64,000 bases of DNA. It comes from Zavarzinia compransoris (GTDB lineage: Bacteria; Pseudomonadota; Alphaproteobacteria; Zavarziniales; Zavarziniaceae). The notes under the pieces were generated by a model. The model saw only the letters and a list, made by a program, of their open reading frames with translations. It ran no database searches and was not told the DNA's origin. A program made the position numbers and the translations under genes. Shown here piece after piece: positions 8,455-17,350 of this stretch. The stretch is from contig NZ_QGLF01000001.1 of assembly GCF_003173055.1 (NCBI RefSeq), forward strand, positions 565,085 through 629,084. The letters are read 5' to 3'. Numbering within the stretch: the first letter of the stretch is position 1; each line of letters begins with the position of its first letter.

Positions 8455-9131
8455 GCCCAGCCCTCCAGCGCCCGCAGGTTGGCGGCCTTCAGGTCGGGCC
8501 ATTCGACGTAGAGGCCCTGGTAATAGCGGCTGCCCGCGGCACTGAATTCGATGCAGCCGAACTCGCCGTCACGGCCGATGAGGTCGACCGACAGCACTTC
8601 CCGGCCGCTCGGGGCGGCGAAGGGCAGTTCCCCCTCGCTGCCGATGCAGGTGACGGTCCTGATATCGACCACGCGCAAGGTCAACGGTCCGTCGGCGATC
8701 TCCCGGCCGAGCGCCGAGACCGTCTTGTCCGGCTCGCCCGCGGCCTGGCGCCTCAGCAGGTCGAGGACGTCATCATTGGCGCCTCCCGCCGGCAGTGGCC
8801 TTTCGAAGCTGAAGGCATAGGTGCCCTGGGCTTCCGCCAGCCAGGCGCCGGCGCCGTCGCCGCCGAGCGCGAACCATTCGTTCCACACCCCGTCCGGATA
8901 GCCGACCTTCACCCGCCCGGCCAGGGTATATTCGACGCCCAGGAACAGGCAGGTGGTGCCGATCTGGAACGGGCTCATGTCCGGGGGCAGGGCGGCCATC
9001 CTGCCGATGCTCGACAGGTCGACATCGTGGCGCACCACCATGGAACCGCAGAAGGCACAGACGGCATAGACCGACTGGCCGCCGCGAAAGGCGACCCCGG
9101 CACCGCAGGCAGGGCAGGGAAGCTGCGCCAT
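8451..9131 (-). CDS. Zinc-ribbon DUF4178 protein, soluble
   Basis: 226 residues. The N-terminal zinc ribbon has CPAC at 6-9 and CAFC at 26-29, and the rest is a DUF4178 domain without a membrane helix. It is a shorter paralogue of the next gene, with which it overlaps by 4 bp (GTGA); it starts 1 bp after the SPFH gene ends, so all three are translationally coupled. TFIIB-like zinc ribbons joined to DUF4178 are found in the same neighbourhoods as SPFH/YdjI-like and DUF350 proteins; the role of the domain is not established. Confidence 0.85.
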   Translation of the reverse strand: MAQLPCPACGAGVAFRGGQSVYAVCAFCGSMVVRHDVDLSSIGRMAALPPDMSPFQIGTTCLFLGVEYTLAGRVKVGYPDGVWNEWFALGGDGAGAWLAEAQGTYAFSFERPLPAGGANDDVLDLLRRQAAGEPDKTVSALGREIADGPLTLRVVDIRTVTCIGSEGELPFAAPSGREVLSVDLIGRDGEFGCIEFSAAGSRYYQGLYVEWPDLKAANLRALEGWA

Positions 9132-9132
9132 G

Positions 9133-10134
9133 TCAGCGGATGCGGCTGAGGATTTCCGCCTTCTTGGCTTCGAATTCCTGCGGGGTCAGGATGCCCTTGG
9201 CGACCAGATTGCCCAAGCGCTCGAGCAGGGCGATCGGATCTTCCGCCGGGGCTGCCGGTGCTGCCGGGGCGGCGGCCCCGACCCCGAGGCTCTGCGCCAT
9301 CGCCTGGCCCATGGCGAGGCCGGCGGCCATGCCGGCGCCGGCGCCGGCGACGCCGCCCGGATTGGCCGCGGCGACGCCCAGCGCTTCCGCCGCCTGGAAC
9401 TGGGTATAGCGTTGCAGGTCGCCGGCCATGCGGACGCCGGTCGCCTTGTCCATATAGGCTTGCAATTCCTCGGGCAGGGACAGGCTCTGGACATAGAAGC
9501 TGCGCAAGGCCAGGCCGTATGCCGCCAGTGCCGGCCGCACCACCGCCTGCATCGCCTCGGAGAAGGCCTGCTGGTTGGCGGCCATGTCGACGAAGGCGAC
9601 GCCGCTCTGGCCGAGGCCGGTGGCAAGCGCGGTGATGATCGCGCTTTTCAACTGGCCGTCGAGGTCGGCGGCGGTGATCCGCTCCGCCGTGCCCACCAGC
9701 TTGGCGAAGAAAATGTCCAGGTCCTCGATCGCATAGGAATAGGTGCCGAAGGCGCGGATGCGGATGGCGCCGAATTCCTTGTCGCGCACGGTGACCGGCT
9801 GGGCCGTGCCCCATTTCTGGTTGATCTGCTCGCGCAGCGAAAAGAAATAGACATCCGACTTGAAGGGCGATTCGAAGCCCTTGTCCCAGTTGCGCAGGTA
9901 GGTGAGGACGGGCAGGGTCTGGGTGGTCAGCGTATGGGTGCCGGGGGCGAACTTGTCCGCCAGCGTGCCTTCGTTGATGAAGAGGGCGGCCTGGGATTCG
10001 CGCACCACCAGGGTGCCGCCGTTCTGGATTTCCTTCCCTGCCATGGGAAAGCGATAGGCGAGGGTGCCGGGACCGTCTTCCGTCCATTGGATGACGTCGA
10101 CGAATTGCTTCAGCAGGAAATCCATCAAGGCCAC
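9133..10134 (-). CDS. SPFH-domain (YdjI/virion-core-like) protein with SHOCT tail
   Basis: 333 residues. The SPFH/band-7 type fold spans about 30-230 (TLVVRESQAALF, then FGTYSYAIEDLDIFF). An Ala/Gly-rich flexible linker (about 245-298) leads to a C-terminal SHOCT motif (LLERLGNLVAKGILTPQEFE). No transmembrane helix is visible. The start is taken as GTG at 10134 because a GGGGGGAG ribosome site lies about 7 bp upstream; ATG at 10125 would be 16 bp away. It is the first gene of the eight-gene operon and probably the oligomeric scaffold at the membrane that the DUF4178 partners bind. Confidence 0.85.
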   Translation of the reverse strand: MALMDFLLKQFVDVIQWTEDGPGTLAYRFPMAGKEIQNGGTLVVRESQAALFINEGTLADKFAPGTHTLTTQTLPVLTYLRNWDKGFESPFKSDVYFFSLREQINQKWGTAQPVTVRDKEFGAIRIRAFGTYSYAIEDLDIFFAKLVGTAERITAADLDGQLKSAIITALATGLGQSGVAFVDMAANQQAFSEAMQAVVRPALAAYGLALRSFYVQSLSLPEELQAYMDKATGVRMAGDLQRYTQFQAAEALGVAAANPGGVAGAGAGMAAGLAMGQAMAQSLGVGAAAPAAPAAPAEDPIALLERLGNLVAKGILTPQEFEAKKAEILSRIR

Positions 10135-10187
10135 GACCGTTCTCCCCCCAGAGATCCGAAGCTCAAGGGTCGCATACTGAGACTTGC

Positions 10188-10193
10188 TGTCAA
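10188..10193 (-). promoter_or_regulatory. Perfect TTGACA -35 hexamer before the SPFH/polyamine operon
   Basis: TTGACA reads on the minus strand 54 bp before the GTG start of the SPFH gene, in the only intergenic gap (164 bp) upstream of the operon and after the atp terminator. No good -10 hexamer lies 16-18 bp downstream, so promoter use is uncertain. Confidence 0.3.
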
Positions 10194-10241
10194 TCGCCCG
10201 GGCGTGACGCCGGTCACGGTAATATGGCGCCGCGGCAAACG

Positions 10242-10274
10242 AAAACCCCGGCAGGTTGCCCGGCCGGGGTTTTC
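10242..10274 (-). terminator. Intrinsic terminator of the atp operon
   Basis: AAAACCCCGG, loop, CCGGGGTTTT: a GC stem flanked by A and T runs, 25 bp after the atpF stop codon. On the minus strand the stem is followed by TTTTCGTTT. It separates the ATP synthase genes from the SPFH/polyamine operon. Confidence 0.8.
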
Positions 10275-10298
10275 AATTCGTGCAGATCTGTTGAACGC

Positions 10299-10790
10299 TC
10301 AGTTCAGGCGGGTCGCCACCGAACCGATGGTCTCGCCGATGATGCGGTCCTTGGCGGCGGCATCGAGCTGCGTCGCGATGATCTCGCGGGCGGCGGCGAT
10401 GGCAACCTCGGCCGCGACGGCGCGGACTTCGGCGATCGCATTGGCTTCCGCCTGGGCGATCTTGGCCTTGCCCACCTCGACCTTGCGGGCGAGGGCGGCG
10501 GCGAGGTCCGCTTCGGCCTTGGCGGCCAGGGCTTCCGCCACGGCCTTGGCTTCGACGACGATCGCTTCGGCTTCCTTGTCGGCGTTCCTGGTCGCCTCGC
10601 GGTATTTCGCGAGAGCGGCCTCGGCTTCGGCCTTCAGCTTGGCGGCTGCGTCGAGGTCCGCCTTGATCTTGGCGGCACGCTCGTCGAGCGCCTTGCCCAT
10701 GATGCCCGGCACCTTCAGGTAGACCACGAGGCCCACGAAAAGGAGGAAGGCAACGGCGACCCAGGTCTCGGGATTGGACAGGAAATGCAT
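10299..10790 (-). CDS. atpF: F0F1 ATP synthase subunit b
   Basis: 163 residues. One N-terminal membrane helix (about 8-27, ETWVAVAFLLFVGLVVYLKV) is followed by a long Ala/Glu/Lys-rich coiled coil, the peripheral stator stalk. It is the last gene of the Fo operon and is followed by an intrinsic terminator. With the b' gene just upstream, the two form the heterodimeric stator typical of alphaproteobacteria and photosynthetic bacteria. The F1 genes (atpHAGDC) are not nearby, as expected for the split arrangement in this class. Confidence 0.95.
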   Translation of the reverse strand: MHFLSNPETWVAVAFLLFVGLVVYLKVPGIMGKALDERAAKIKADLDAAAKLKAEAEAALAKYREATRNADKEAEAIVVEAKAVAEALAAKAEADLAAALARKVEVGKAKIAQAEANAIAEVRAVAAEVAIAAAREIIATQLDAAAKDRIIGETIGSVATRLN

Positions 10791-10802
10791 GGCGTCCTCT
10801 CC

Positions 10803-11375
10803 TCAGCCGTTCCGGGCGAGCGTCGCATCGACCGCATTGGCGGCGGAAGCGTCGTCCACGTCGATACCGGCAACCTTGGTGGCGATGGCGCGGGCGGCCT
10901 CGAGGGCGATGTTGCGCACCTCGGCAAGGGCGGCTTCCTTGGTCGCGCGGATGCGCGCCTCGGCGGCCTTGGCTTCCTCGGCCAGCTTGGCTTCGAGCTC
11001 GGCCTTGCGGGCGGCGCCCGCGGCTTCGATCTTGGCCTTGGCTTCGGCGGCGATGGCGTTGGCGCGGGTGCGCGCCTCGGCCAGGGCCTTTTCGTAAGCC
11101 GTGATCGCGGCTTCCGCCTCGTCCTTCAGACGGGCGGCGGCCGCGAGGTCACCCTCGAGCTTGGCTTTGCGGCCCTCGATCGTGCCCTGGAGCTTCGGCA
11201 CCACCAGGGTGCTGAGGATCACCAGAAGCAGGACGAAAGTGACCGCGAGCCAGAAGATCTGCGGCGGAAAATCCTCGAAGCGGAGCTGGGGCAGCCCCTT
11301 CTTCTCGCCGCCTTCGGCCAGGGCCGGGGTGACGGCCGCCAGCGCGAAGGCTGTTCCCAGGATGATGTGCCGCAT
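10803..11375 (-). CDS. atpF': F0F1 ATP synthase subunit b'
   Basis: 190 residues. An N-terminal signal-like stretch (MRHIILGTAFALAAVTPALA) precedes the membrane helix (about 40-62, FWLAVTFVLLLVILSTLVV) and a long charged coiled coil. The leader peptide is a known feature of alphaproteobacterial b' subunits. It starts 28 bp after atpE and ends 12 bp before atpF. It pairs with AtpF as the second stator subunit. Confidence 0.93.
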   Translation of the reverse strand: MRHIILGTAFALAAVTPALAEGGEKKGLPQLRFEDFPPQIFWLAVTFVLLLVILSTLVVPKLQGTIEGRKAKLEGDLAAAARLKDEAEAAITAYEKALAEARTRANAIAAEAKAKIEAAGAARKAELEAKLAEEAKAAEARIRATKEAALAEVRNIALEAARAIATKVAGIDVDDASAANAVDATLARNG

Positions 11376-11403
11376 GACCGTATCCGATCCCGTTCGCTTG
11401 GGA

Positions 11404-11628
11404 TCAGCCGAACAGGACGAGCAGGCCGATCAGCAGCGAGAAGATGCCGAGCGCTTCGGTCAGCGCGGCGCCGAGCAGCAGGTTCGGGAACACCTTCGGG
11501 GCCGCCGACGGGTTGCGCAGGGCGCCCGCGACGAAGTTCGAGAACAGATTGCCGAGGCCGATGCCCACGCCGCCGAGGCCGAGGGTCGCGAGGCCGGCGC
11601 CGATCATCTTGGCAGCTTCGACTTCCAT
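11404..11628 (-). CDS. atpE: F0F1 ATP synthase subunit c
   Basis: 74 residues forming a two-helix hairpin: a Gly-rich first helix ([20 protein letters not shown]), a polar loop RNPSAAPK, and a second helix with the proton-carrying Glu in [11 protein letters not shown]. This is the rotor-ring proteolipid. An AGGAATGG ribosome site lies just upstream of the ATG at 11628. Length and motif are standard for the family. Confidence 0.97.
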   Translation of the reverse strand: MEVEAAKMIGAGLATLGLGGVGIGLGNLFSNFVAGALRNPSAAPKVFPNLLLGAALTEALGIFSLLIGLLVLFG

Positions 11629-11666
11629 GGAACCATTCCTTCTAAGTTAGGAGCTTCGTGCTCTTA

Positions 11667-11699
11667 GGATCAGTGGTGAGGGGGGATCAGTGGTGAGGG
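11667..11699. repeat. 16-bp direct duplication at the atpB stop codon
   Basis: The sequence GGATCAGTGGTGAGGG occurs at 11667-11682 and again at 11684-11699. The right-hand copy contains the last His-His codons and stop of atpB; the left-hand copy lies just after the stop, between atpB and atpE. It looks like a small tandem duplication that left the reading frame intact. Confidence 0.85.
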
Positions 11700-12430
11700 T
11701 GGAACGCGTCGTTGAGGTAGATGCAGGTCAGGATCGTGAAGATATAGGCCTGCAGGAAGGCAATCAGAACTTCGAGAGCCGTCAGCGCCACAACGAAGAG
11801 CAGGGGGACGACGCCGGCGACGCCGAGCGCCACGACGAAACCCGCGAAAACCTTAAGCGTGGTGTGGCCCGCCATCATATTGGCGAAAAGACGGACGGCG
11901 AGGCTGACCGGGCGGGTGAGATAGGAGATCACCTCGATGACGATCAGCAGCGGCGCCAGCCACATCGGCACGCCCGACGGCAGGAAGACGTGGAAGAAGC
12001 CGAAGCCGTGCCTGATCAGGCCGAGCACGGTGATGCCCAGGATGATGATCAGCGACATGGTCGCCGTCACCGCCAGATGGCTGGTCACCGTGAAGGAATA
12101 GGGCACCATGCCCAGCATGTTGGCCAGCAGCACGAAGATGAAGATCGTGAAGATGAAGGGGAAATACTTCATCCCTTCCTTGCCGGCATTGTCGCGCAGC
12201 AGGCCGGCGACGAATTCGTAGGACAATTCCGCGACCGATTGCAGCCGGCCCGGGACCAGCGCGGCGCGCGAGGTGGCGGCCAGGAAGAACACGGTCGCGA
12301 CGGCGACGATGATCACCATCCACAGCGCGGAATTGGTGAAGGAAATATCGATGCCACCAATTTCGAGCGGAACGAGCCGTTGGATCTCGAATTGGAAGAG
12401 AGGACCATGCGCTTCGCCGCCTGCGGCCAT
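11687..12430 (-). CDS. atpB: F0F1 ATP synthase subunit a
   Basis: 247 residues with five to six membrane helices. The essential Arg lies in the conserved SLAVRLFANMMAGH segment, next to the proton half-channels; the C-terminal helix is rich in LxxLLFVVALTALEVLIAFLQ-type residues. The start is ATG at 12430 (MAAGGEAHG), 17 bp after atpI; longer readings overlap atpI. The stop lies within a short duplicated sequence. Confidence 0.96.
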   Translation of the reverse strand: MAAGGEAHGPLFQFEIQRLVPLEIGGIDISFTNSALWMVIIVAVATVFFLAATSRAALVPGRLQSVAELSYEFVAGLLRDNAGKEGMKYFPFIFTIFIFVLLANMLGMVPYSFTVTSHLAVTATMSLIIILGITVLGLIRHGFGFFHVFLPSGVPMWLAPLLIVIEVISYLTRPVSLAVRLFANMMAGHTTLKVFAGFVVALGVAGVVPLLFVVALTALEVLIAFLQAYIFTILTCIYLNDAFHPHH

Positions 12431-12447
12431 GTCGGAACCTCGAATAC

Positions 12448-12786
12448 TCAGCCGCGCGTTGAAGAATCCTGCTCTTCGCTGGCCTCCGCTTCCGCCTGGA
12501 GGCGGCGTGCGGAACGGATCAGGTTCAACGTCCCGGCGGCGGCGCCCAGGAGGAAGAACACGACCATCAACCAGGGTCTCGACCCGAACCATCGGTCCAG
12601 CGCCCAACCGATCAACCCGCCGACGACGAATCCGGAAGCGAATTCGACGCCAAGCCGCATGGCCGATCCAAAGGCGCTCGACGTCCGGGAAGGCGCATCG
12701 CGTTCCGGCGGACCCAGAACATCGTTGCGCGCCTCCTTCAGGCGCCGGTCGAGATCGGCAAGGGAGGGAAGCGGATCATCAGCCAT
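12448..12786 (-). CDS. atpI: ATP synthase assembly protein AtpI
   Basis: 112 residues with two membrane helices (about 45-65 and 70-90) preceded by a charged N-terminus (SLADLDRRLKEARN). AtpI-like proteins assist c-ring assembly and are first in alphaproteobacterial Fo operons. The operon promoter should lie in the 266 bp between this start and smc; I could not pick a convincing pair of hexamers there. Confidence 0.88.
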   Translation of the reverse strand: MADDPLPSLADLDRRLKEARNDVLGPPERDAPSRTSSAFGSAMRLGVEFASGFVVGGLIGWALDRWFGSRPWLMVVFFLLGAAAGTLNLIRSARRLQAEAEASEEQDSSTRG

Positions 12787-13052
12787 GTCGCTAGACTACC
12801 TTCTGGCGCGATCATTGCCAGTGTGCAATGCGCAAAGAGGCGCAACGCACCGAAAGCCCGCGGCCACTGCCGACCCCACACCCCGACCCCTAGCCAAGGC
12901 GGGCGCAAGGTAAGTGGCCCTTGCATCCTAGTCAAGGTACAAAAGGCCGCAGACAAGCCTTTGAAATATCAGCAAAAAGTCGAGTGTGGGCAAGGTGCCG
13001 CAGGCAGAATCGCACCGCACTGCGGCATGACCCCTTGAAATTGATCGGGAAT

Positions 13053-16000
13053 TCACTCCGCAGCCAGCAATTCGGGCGCCTTGCTGAGGTCGACCGAGAC
13101 CAGTTGCGAGACCCCGGGCTCCGACATGGTGACGCCGAAAAGCCGGTGCATGCGCTGCATGGTGAGGCCGTGGTGGGTGACGACGAGGAAGCGGGTGCCG
13201 GTCTCCCGCGCCACATCCTCGACCAGATCGCAGAAGCGCACCACATTGGCATCGTCCAGCGGGGCGTCGGCCTCGTCCAGCACGCAGATGGGCGAGGGAT
13301 TGACCATGAACACCGCGAAGATCAGGGACAGCGCGGTCAGGGTCTGCTCGCCGCCCGACAGCAGCGACAGCACCTGGAGCTTCTTGCCCGGCGGCGAGGC
13401 ATAGATCTCGAGCCCGGCATCGAGCGGATCGTCGGATTCGGTCAGCGCCAGATGGGCGCGGCCGCCGCCGAAAAGGCGGGTGAACAGCACGCCGAACTGC
13501 TGGTTCACCTGTTCGAAGGCGGCCAGCAGCCGTTCCCGCCCCTCGCGGTTCAGGGCGCCGATCGAGGCGCGCAGCTTGGCGATGGCGGCGACCAGATCCT
13601 CGCGCTCGGCGGTCATGGCATTGATCTGGCCTTCGATCTCCTCCGCCTCCTGCTCGGCGCGGAGATTGACCGGGCCGATGCCGTCGCGCTCGCGGCGCAG
13701 GCGGTCCAGGCGGGTTTCCAGTTCGGCCAGGGTCGGCAGGGCTTCTTCGGCGCCGACCTCCGCCTCGGCCAGGATGGCGTCGGGGGCGCAGTCCAATTCC
13801 TCGCCGATGCGCGCGGCCAGTTCCGCCCGGCGGCTTTGCGCCTGCTCGACTCCGGCTTCGGCCCGGACCCGGGCTTCGCGCAGCGCGCCGGCATCCGCTT
13901 CCGCGGTCTTGGCGGCGCGGCGGGAGTCGGTCAATTGCCGCTCCGCCTCGGCCAGGGCATCAGCGGCTTTGCGCCGGCGCCGCTCGGCGTCCTCGATCCG
14001 GTCGGCCAGGGCTTCGGCGGCTTCGGCCAGTTCTTCCGGCCGGCCGGCGATTTCCTCGCGCTCCGCCTCGGCGGCGGCGCGGCGCTCCGCCAGTTGCGCG
14101 CGCTGCGCCTCGGCCGAGGCGGCGCGCTTGTTCCAGGCCGCGAGTTCGGCCTTGACGTCCTGAAGGCGCTTCCGCCTCGCCTCGACCTCGCGGCGCAGGC
14201 CGTCGCGGGCGGCCCGGGCCTGGGACAGGCTCTGGCGATGCAATTCCACCTCGCGCTGGAGGCGGGCGCGGCCGTCGTCCAGATGGGCGCGGGGCGGCAA
14301 ATCGTCCAGCGCGGCCAGCAGGGTCTCGCGCCCCTCCGCCACGGCGGCGAGATCGGCCGCCACCCGCTCGATCGATTCGGCCAGGGCATGGGCGCGGGCT
14401 TCGCGCGCCACCGCCTCGCGGCTGGCGCGGGCTTCCTCTTCGCGCAGCCGGTTCACCTGGTCGTTGGCCTCGCGGCTGCGGCGCCGGGCCTCGGTCTCCA
14501 GGGACTGGGCGTGCTGGGCGGCCTGGCGCGCCGTCTCGAAGGCGGCGCGGGCCTCGGCCGCGGTCAGGTCCAGGACTTCGCGTTCCGCCGCCAGTTCCTT
14601 CAGGCGGTTGCGCTGGGCGAGGCGGATGGCGGCGGCGCTGGGCGCCTCGGCGGTGGCGGTGAAGCCGTCCCAGCGCCAGAGGTCGCCCTCGGCCGTCACC
14701 AGCATCTGGCCGGGCCGCAAGGCGGCGTGGAGCGCAGCCCCCCGGTCGCGCCCGACGATGCCGATCTGGTCCAGGCGGCGGCCCAGCGCGGCCGGGCCGG
14801 AGACATGGGCGGAGAGGGGCGTGACCCCTGCCGGCAGCGGCTGCACGGCGTCATAGCCGGGCAGGGCGGCCCAATGGATCGGCGCCGCCGGATCGGCGGG
14901 CACCGAGAGGTCGTCGCCCAGGGCGGCGCCCAGCGCCGTCTCGAAGCCCTTGGCGACGCTCAGCGCATCGACCACCGGCGGCCAGGGGCCGCCCGCTTCC
15001 GCCGCCAGGAGGCTGGCCAGGGCCTTTTCCTCCGCCGCCACGCGGGCGGCTTCGCGTTCGGCAAGGCGCAGCGCCTCGCGGGTGTCGGATTCCTCGCCCA
15101 GGGCCTCGGCGCGGGCCGCCTCGGCTTCCAGCACCGCTTCCTGGGCGGCTTCGAAATCGAGTTGCGCCGTCTCCAGCCGTTCGACCAGCAGGCCGAGGTC
15201 GGTGGCGCGGGCCTTCTCCTCGGCCAGGCGGCGCTCGTCCGCGTCCAACTGCTGGCGGGTCTGGCTCAGGCGGTCCAGGCGGCCGGCGATTTCGCGGATT
15301 TCCCGCTCCAGGCCCTGGCGCCTGGCCTCGACCGCGGCGATGTCGCGGTTGGCCTTGTCCAGTTCGGCTTCCCGGTCCTGGAGGCGATCGGCGGCCTCCG
15401 CCACCTGGGCCTCCGCTTCCTCGGCATCCTGGCCCGAGCCGTCCTCGGCCTCTTCGAGCAGGGCCTGTTCCTCGGCCAGCCGTTCCAGGGCGGCGCCGGC
15501 ATCGGACATCAGGGCGTCTTCGCGGCGCTGGTCGCGGTCCACGGTCTCGATCGCCTGGGCGAGGCGGGACAGGGCTTCGCGGGCGCGCCGCTCCTCGAGG
15601 GCGAGGCTGTCCCGCTCCACCACCAGCTTGTGCAGGATCTGGGCGGTGCGGCTCTCCTCCTCGCGCAAGGGCGGGATCGCCTCGGCCGCGCGGTTTTCCA
15701 CATTGGCGGCATGGGCCGATTGCTCGGTCGCGACGCGGACCGCGTTCTGCGCGGCGGCAAGGTCGGCGCGGGCGGCTTCGAGTGCCGCCTCCGCCTCCAG
15801 CCATTTCAGGTGCAGGACGACGGCCTCGCCCTTGCGGATCTGGGCCTGGACGTTGCGATAGCGCGTCGCCTGCCGCGACTGGCGCTTCAGGGCGTTCAAC
15901 TGGCCGGTCAGCTGCCCGACCACGTCGTCGACGCGGACGAGGTTGCCCTCCGCCGCCTTCAGGCGCAGTTCCGCCTCGTGGCGGCGGGAGTGCAGGCCGG

Positions 16001-16514
16001 AAATGCCCGCCGCCTCTTCCAGGATCTGGCGGCGGTCGCCGGGCTTGGCGTTGATGATGGTGCTGATCCGGCCCTGGCCGACCAGGGCCGGCGAGCGCGA
16101 GCCGACCGAGGCATCGGCGAACAGCAGCTGGACGTCGCGGGCGCGCACGTCCTTGCCGTTGATCCGATAGGCGGAGCCCGCCTCGCGCTCGATCCGGCGC
16201 GAGATTTCAAGCTCGACATGGTCGTTGAAGGCGACCGGCGCGCGGCGGCTGCTGTTGTCCAGCACCAGCGCCACTTCCGCCAGATTGCGCGCCGGGCGCT
16301 TCGAGGTGCCGGCAAAGATCACGTCGTCCATTTCCGAGCCGCGGATCAGCCGGGCCGAGGTTTCCCCCATGACCCAGCGCAGCGCCTCGAGAAGATTGGA
16401 CTTGCCGCAGCCGTTCGGCCCGACGATCCCGGTCATCCCCTGCTGGATGATCAGTTCGGTCGGGTCGACGAAGGATTTGAATCCCGAAAGCCGCAGCTTC
16501 GTGAACTGGACCAT
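13053..16514 (-). CDS. smc: Chromosome segregation ATPase SMC
   Basis: 1153 residues, full family length. The N-terminal ATPase lobe carries Walker A GPNGCGKSNLLEAL (about 34-47). Two long Arg/Ala/Glu-rich coiled coils flank a hinge at about 520-650. The C-terminal lobe has the ABC signature LLSGGEQTLTA and Walker B ICVLDEADAPLDDANV. It loops and organises chromosomal DNA together with ScpA/ScpB, which are not in this window. It follows dsbA on the same strand with 138 bp between them, a conserved alphaproteobacterial order. Confidence 0.97.
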   Translation of the reverse strand: MVQFTKLRLSGFKSFVDPTELIIQQGMTGIVGPNGCGKSNLLEALRWVMGETSARLIRGSEMDDVIFAGTSKRPARNLAEVALVLDNSSRRAPVAFNDHVELEISRRIEREAGSAYRINGKDVRARDVQLLFADASVGSRSPALVGQGRISTIINAKPGDRRQILEEAAGISGLHSRRHEAELRLKAAEGNLVRVDDVVGQLTGQLNALKRQSRQATRYRNVQAQIRKGEAVVLHLKWLEAEAALEAARADLAAAQNAVRVATEQSAHAANVENRAAEAIPPLREEESRTAQILHKLVVERDSLALEERRAREALSRLAQAIETVDRDQRREDALMSDAGAALERLAEEQALLEEAEDGSGQDAEEAEAQVAEAADRLQDREAELDKANRDIAAVEARRQGLEREIREIAGRLDRLSQTRQQLDADERRLAEEKARATDLGLLVERLETAQLDFEAAQEAVLEAEAARAEALGEESDTREALRLAEREAARVAAEEKALASLLAAEAGGPWPPVVDALSVAKGFETALGAALGDDLSVPADPAAPIHWAALPGYDAVQPLPAGVTPLSAHVSGPAALGRRLDQIGIVGRDRGAALHAALRPGQMLVTAEGDLWRWDGFTATAEAPSAAAIRLAQRNRLKELAAEREVLDLTAAEARAAFETARQAAQHAQSLETEARRRSREANDQVNRLREEEARASREAVAREARAHALAESIERVAADLAAVAEGRETLLAALDDLPPRAHLDDGRARLQREVELHRQSLSQARAARDGLRREVEARRKRLQDVKAELAAWNKRAASAEAQRAQLAERRAAAEAEREEIAGRPEELAEAAEALADRIEDAERRRRKAADALAEAERQLTDSRRAAKTAEADAGALREARVRAEAGVEQAQSRRAELAARIGEELDCAPDAILAEAEVGAEEALPTLAELETRLDRLRRERDGIGPVNLRAEQEAEEIEGQINAMTAEREDLVAAIAKLRASIGALNREGRERLLAAFEQVNQQFGVLFTRLFGGGRAHLALTESDDPLDAGLEIYASPPGKKLQVLSLLSGGEQTLTALSLIFAVFMVNPSPICVLDEADAPLDDANVVRFCDLVEDVARETGTRFLVVTHHGLTMQRMHRLFGVTMSEPGVSQLVSVDLSKAPELLAAE

Positions 16515-16536
16515 ATTCGTCTGACCTCAAACGCCG

Positions 16537-16558
16537 GGCGGCGGCGGTGGCCGCCGCC
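16537..16558. other. GC hairpin between dsbA and smc
   Basis: GGCGGCGG (16537-16544) and CCGCCGCC (16551-16558) form an 8-bp stem in the 138-bp gap between dsbA and smc. No T-run follows on either strand, so it may attenuate rather than terminate transcription. The gap is otherwise very GC-rich with further partial inverted repeats. Confidence 0.45.
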
Positions 16559-16652
16559 TCGGCACGCTATGCACCTGTGGCCCTCGGGCGCCGGGCGGCG
16601 CCTCGCCGCGCCGAAGCGCCGGGCCCGGCCGGGGCGCGGCGGCCCCGCCGTC

Positions 16653-17291
16653 TCAGTCCTTCAGGCCGTTGTCCTTCAGGAAGGCGGTGAATTCCTCGAT
16701 CGTCAGGGCGCCGGACTGGATCTTGGTGCCGATGGCGAAACTGGGGGTCGAGCGGATCTGGTACTGCTTTTCCGCATCGAAGCGCGATTGCGCGACGGCG
16801 AGTTTCAGCGCCTCGTCGGCAAGGCAGGCGTCGGCCTTGGCATCGCCGACCCCGGCCAGCTTCACCGTCTGCTTCAGGACCGCGATCGGGTCGGCCGCGC
16901 GGGCCCAGGTCGCCTGGGTGCGGAACAGCAGATCGACCAGCGCTTCCGCCCGCTCGGGACCGGCGCAGCGCACCAGCTGCGACGCCTGCAAGGCGATCTG
17001 GTCGAGCGGGAAGTCGCGGAACACGAAGCGGATCTTGCCCGTGTCGATGAATTGCTTCTTCACCTCGGGGAAGGTGGAAAGGGTGAAATGCGCGCAATGC
17101 GGGCAGGTCATGGAGGCGAATTCGGTGACCGTGATCGCCGCATCCTTCGGCCCGAGCACGAAGGTCCCCTCGGCGAAGGGATCGGCCGGCGGCGGTGGCG
17201 GCGGCGCGATGTCGGCAAGCGCGGGCAGGCCCAGGGGGGCCGTCGCGGCAATGCCGGCCATGGCGGTCAGGATCATGCGTCTCGTCTTCAT
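16653..17291 (-). CDS. DsbA-family periplasmic thiol oxidoreductase
   Basis: 212 residues. A signal peptide (about 1-27, basic MKTRR then hydrophobic, ending ALA) and a Pro-rich spacer precede a thioredoxin fold with active site CPHC at 63-66 and the cis-Pro segment STPSFAIG near 180. The CPHC pair is the DsbA-type oxidant centre for disulfide formation in the periplasm. A protein of this kind lies upstream of smc in many alphaproteobacteria (often called thioredoxin-domain or DsbA family protein). Its specific clients are unknown. Confidence 0.93.
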   Translation of the reverse strand: MKTRRMILTAMAGIAATAPLGLPALADIAPPPPPPADPFAEGTFVLGPKDAAITVTEFASMTCPHCAHFTLSTFPEVKKQFIDTGKIRFVFRDFPLDQIALQASQLVRCAGPERAEALVDLLFRTQATWARAADPIAVLKQTVKLAGVGDAKADACLADEALKLAVAQSRFDAEKQYQIRSTPSFAIGTKIQSGALTIEEFTAFLKDNGLKD

Positions 17292-17350
17292 GGGGTCATC
17301 TCACCACAAGATGTTGGGGTTCGTAAAGGCGGTTGATGCTGCCGGTAGGG

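Noticed and set aside
12921-17336. 1471-residue plus-strand frame opposite smc and dsbA
   Set aside because: The opposite strand carries complete Walker A/B and ABC signature motifs of SMC. The plus frame has only antisense composition.
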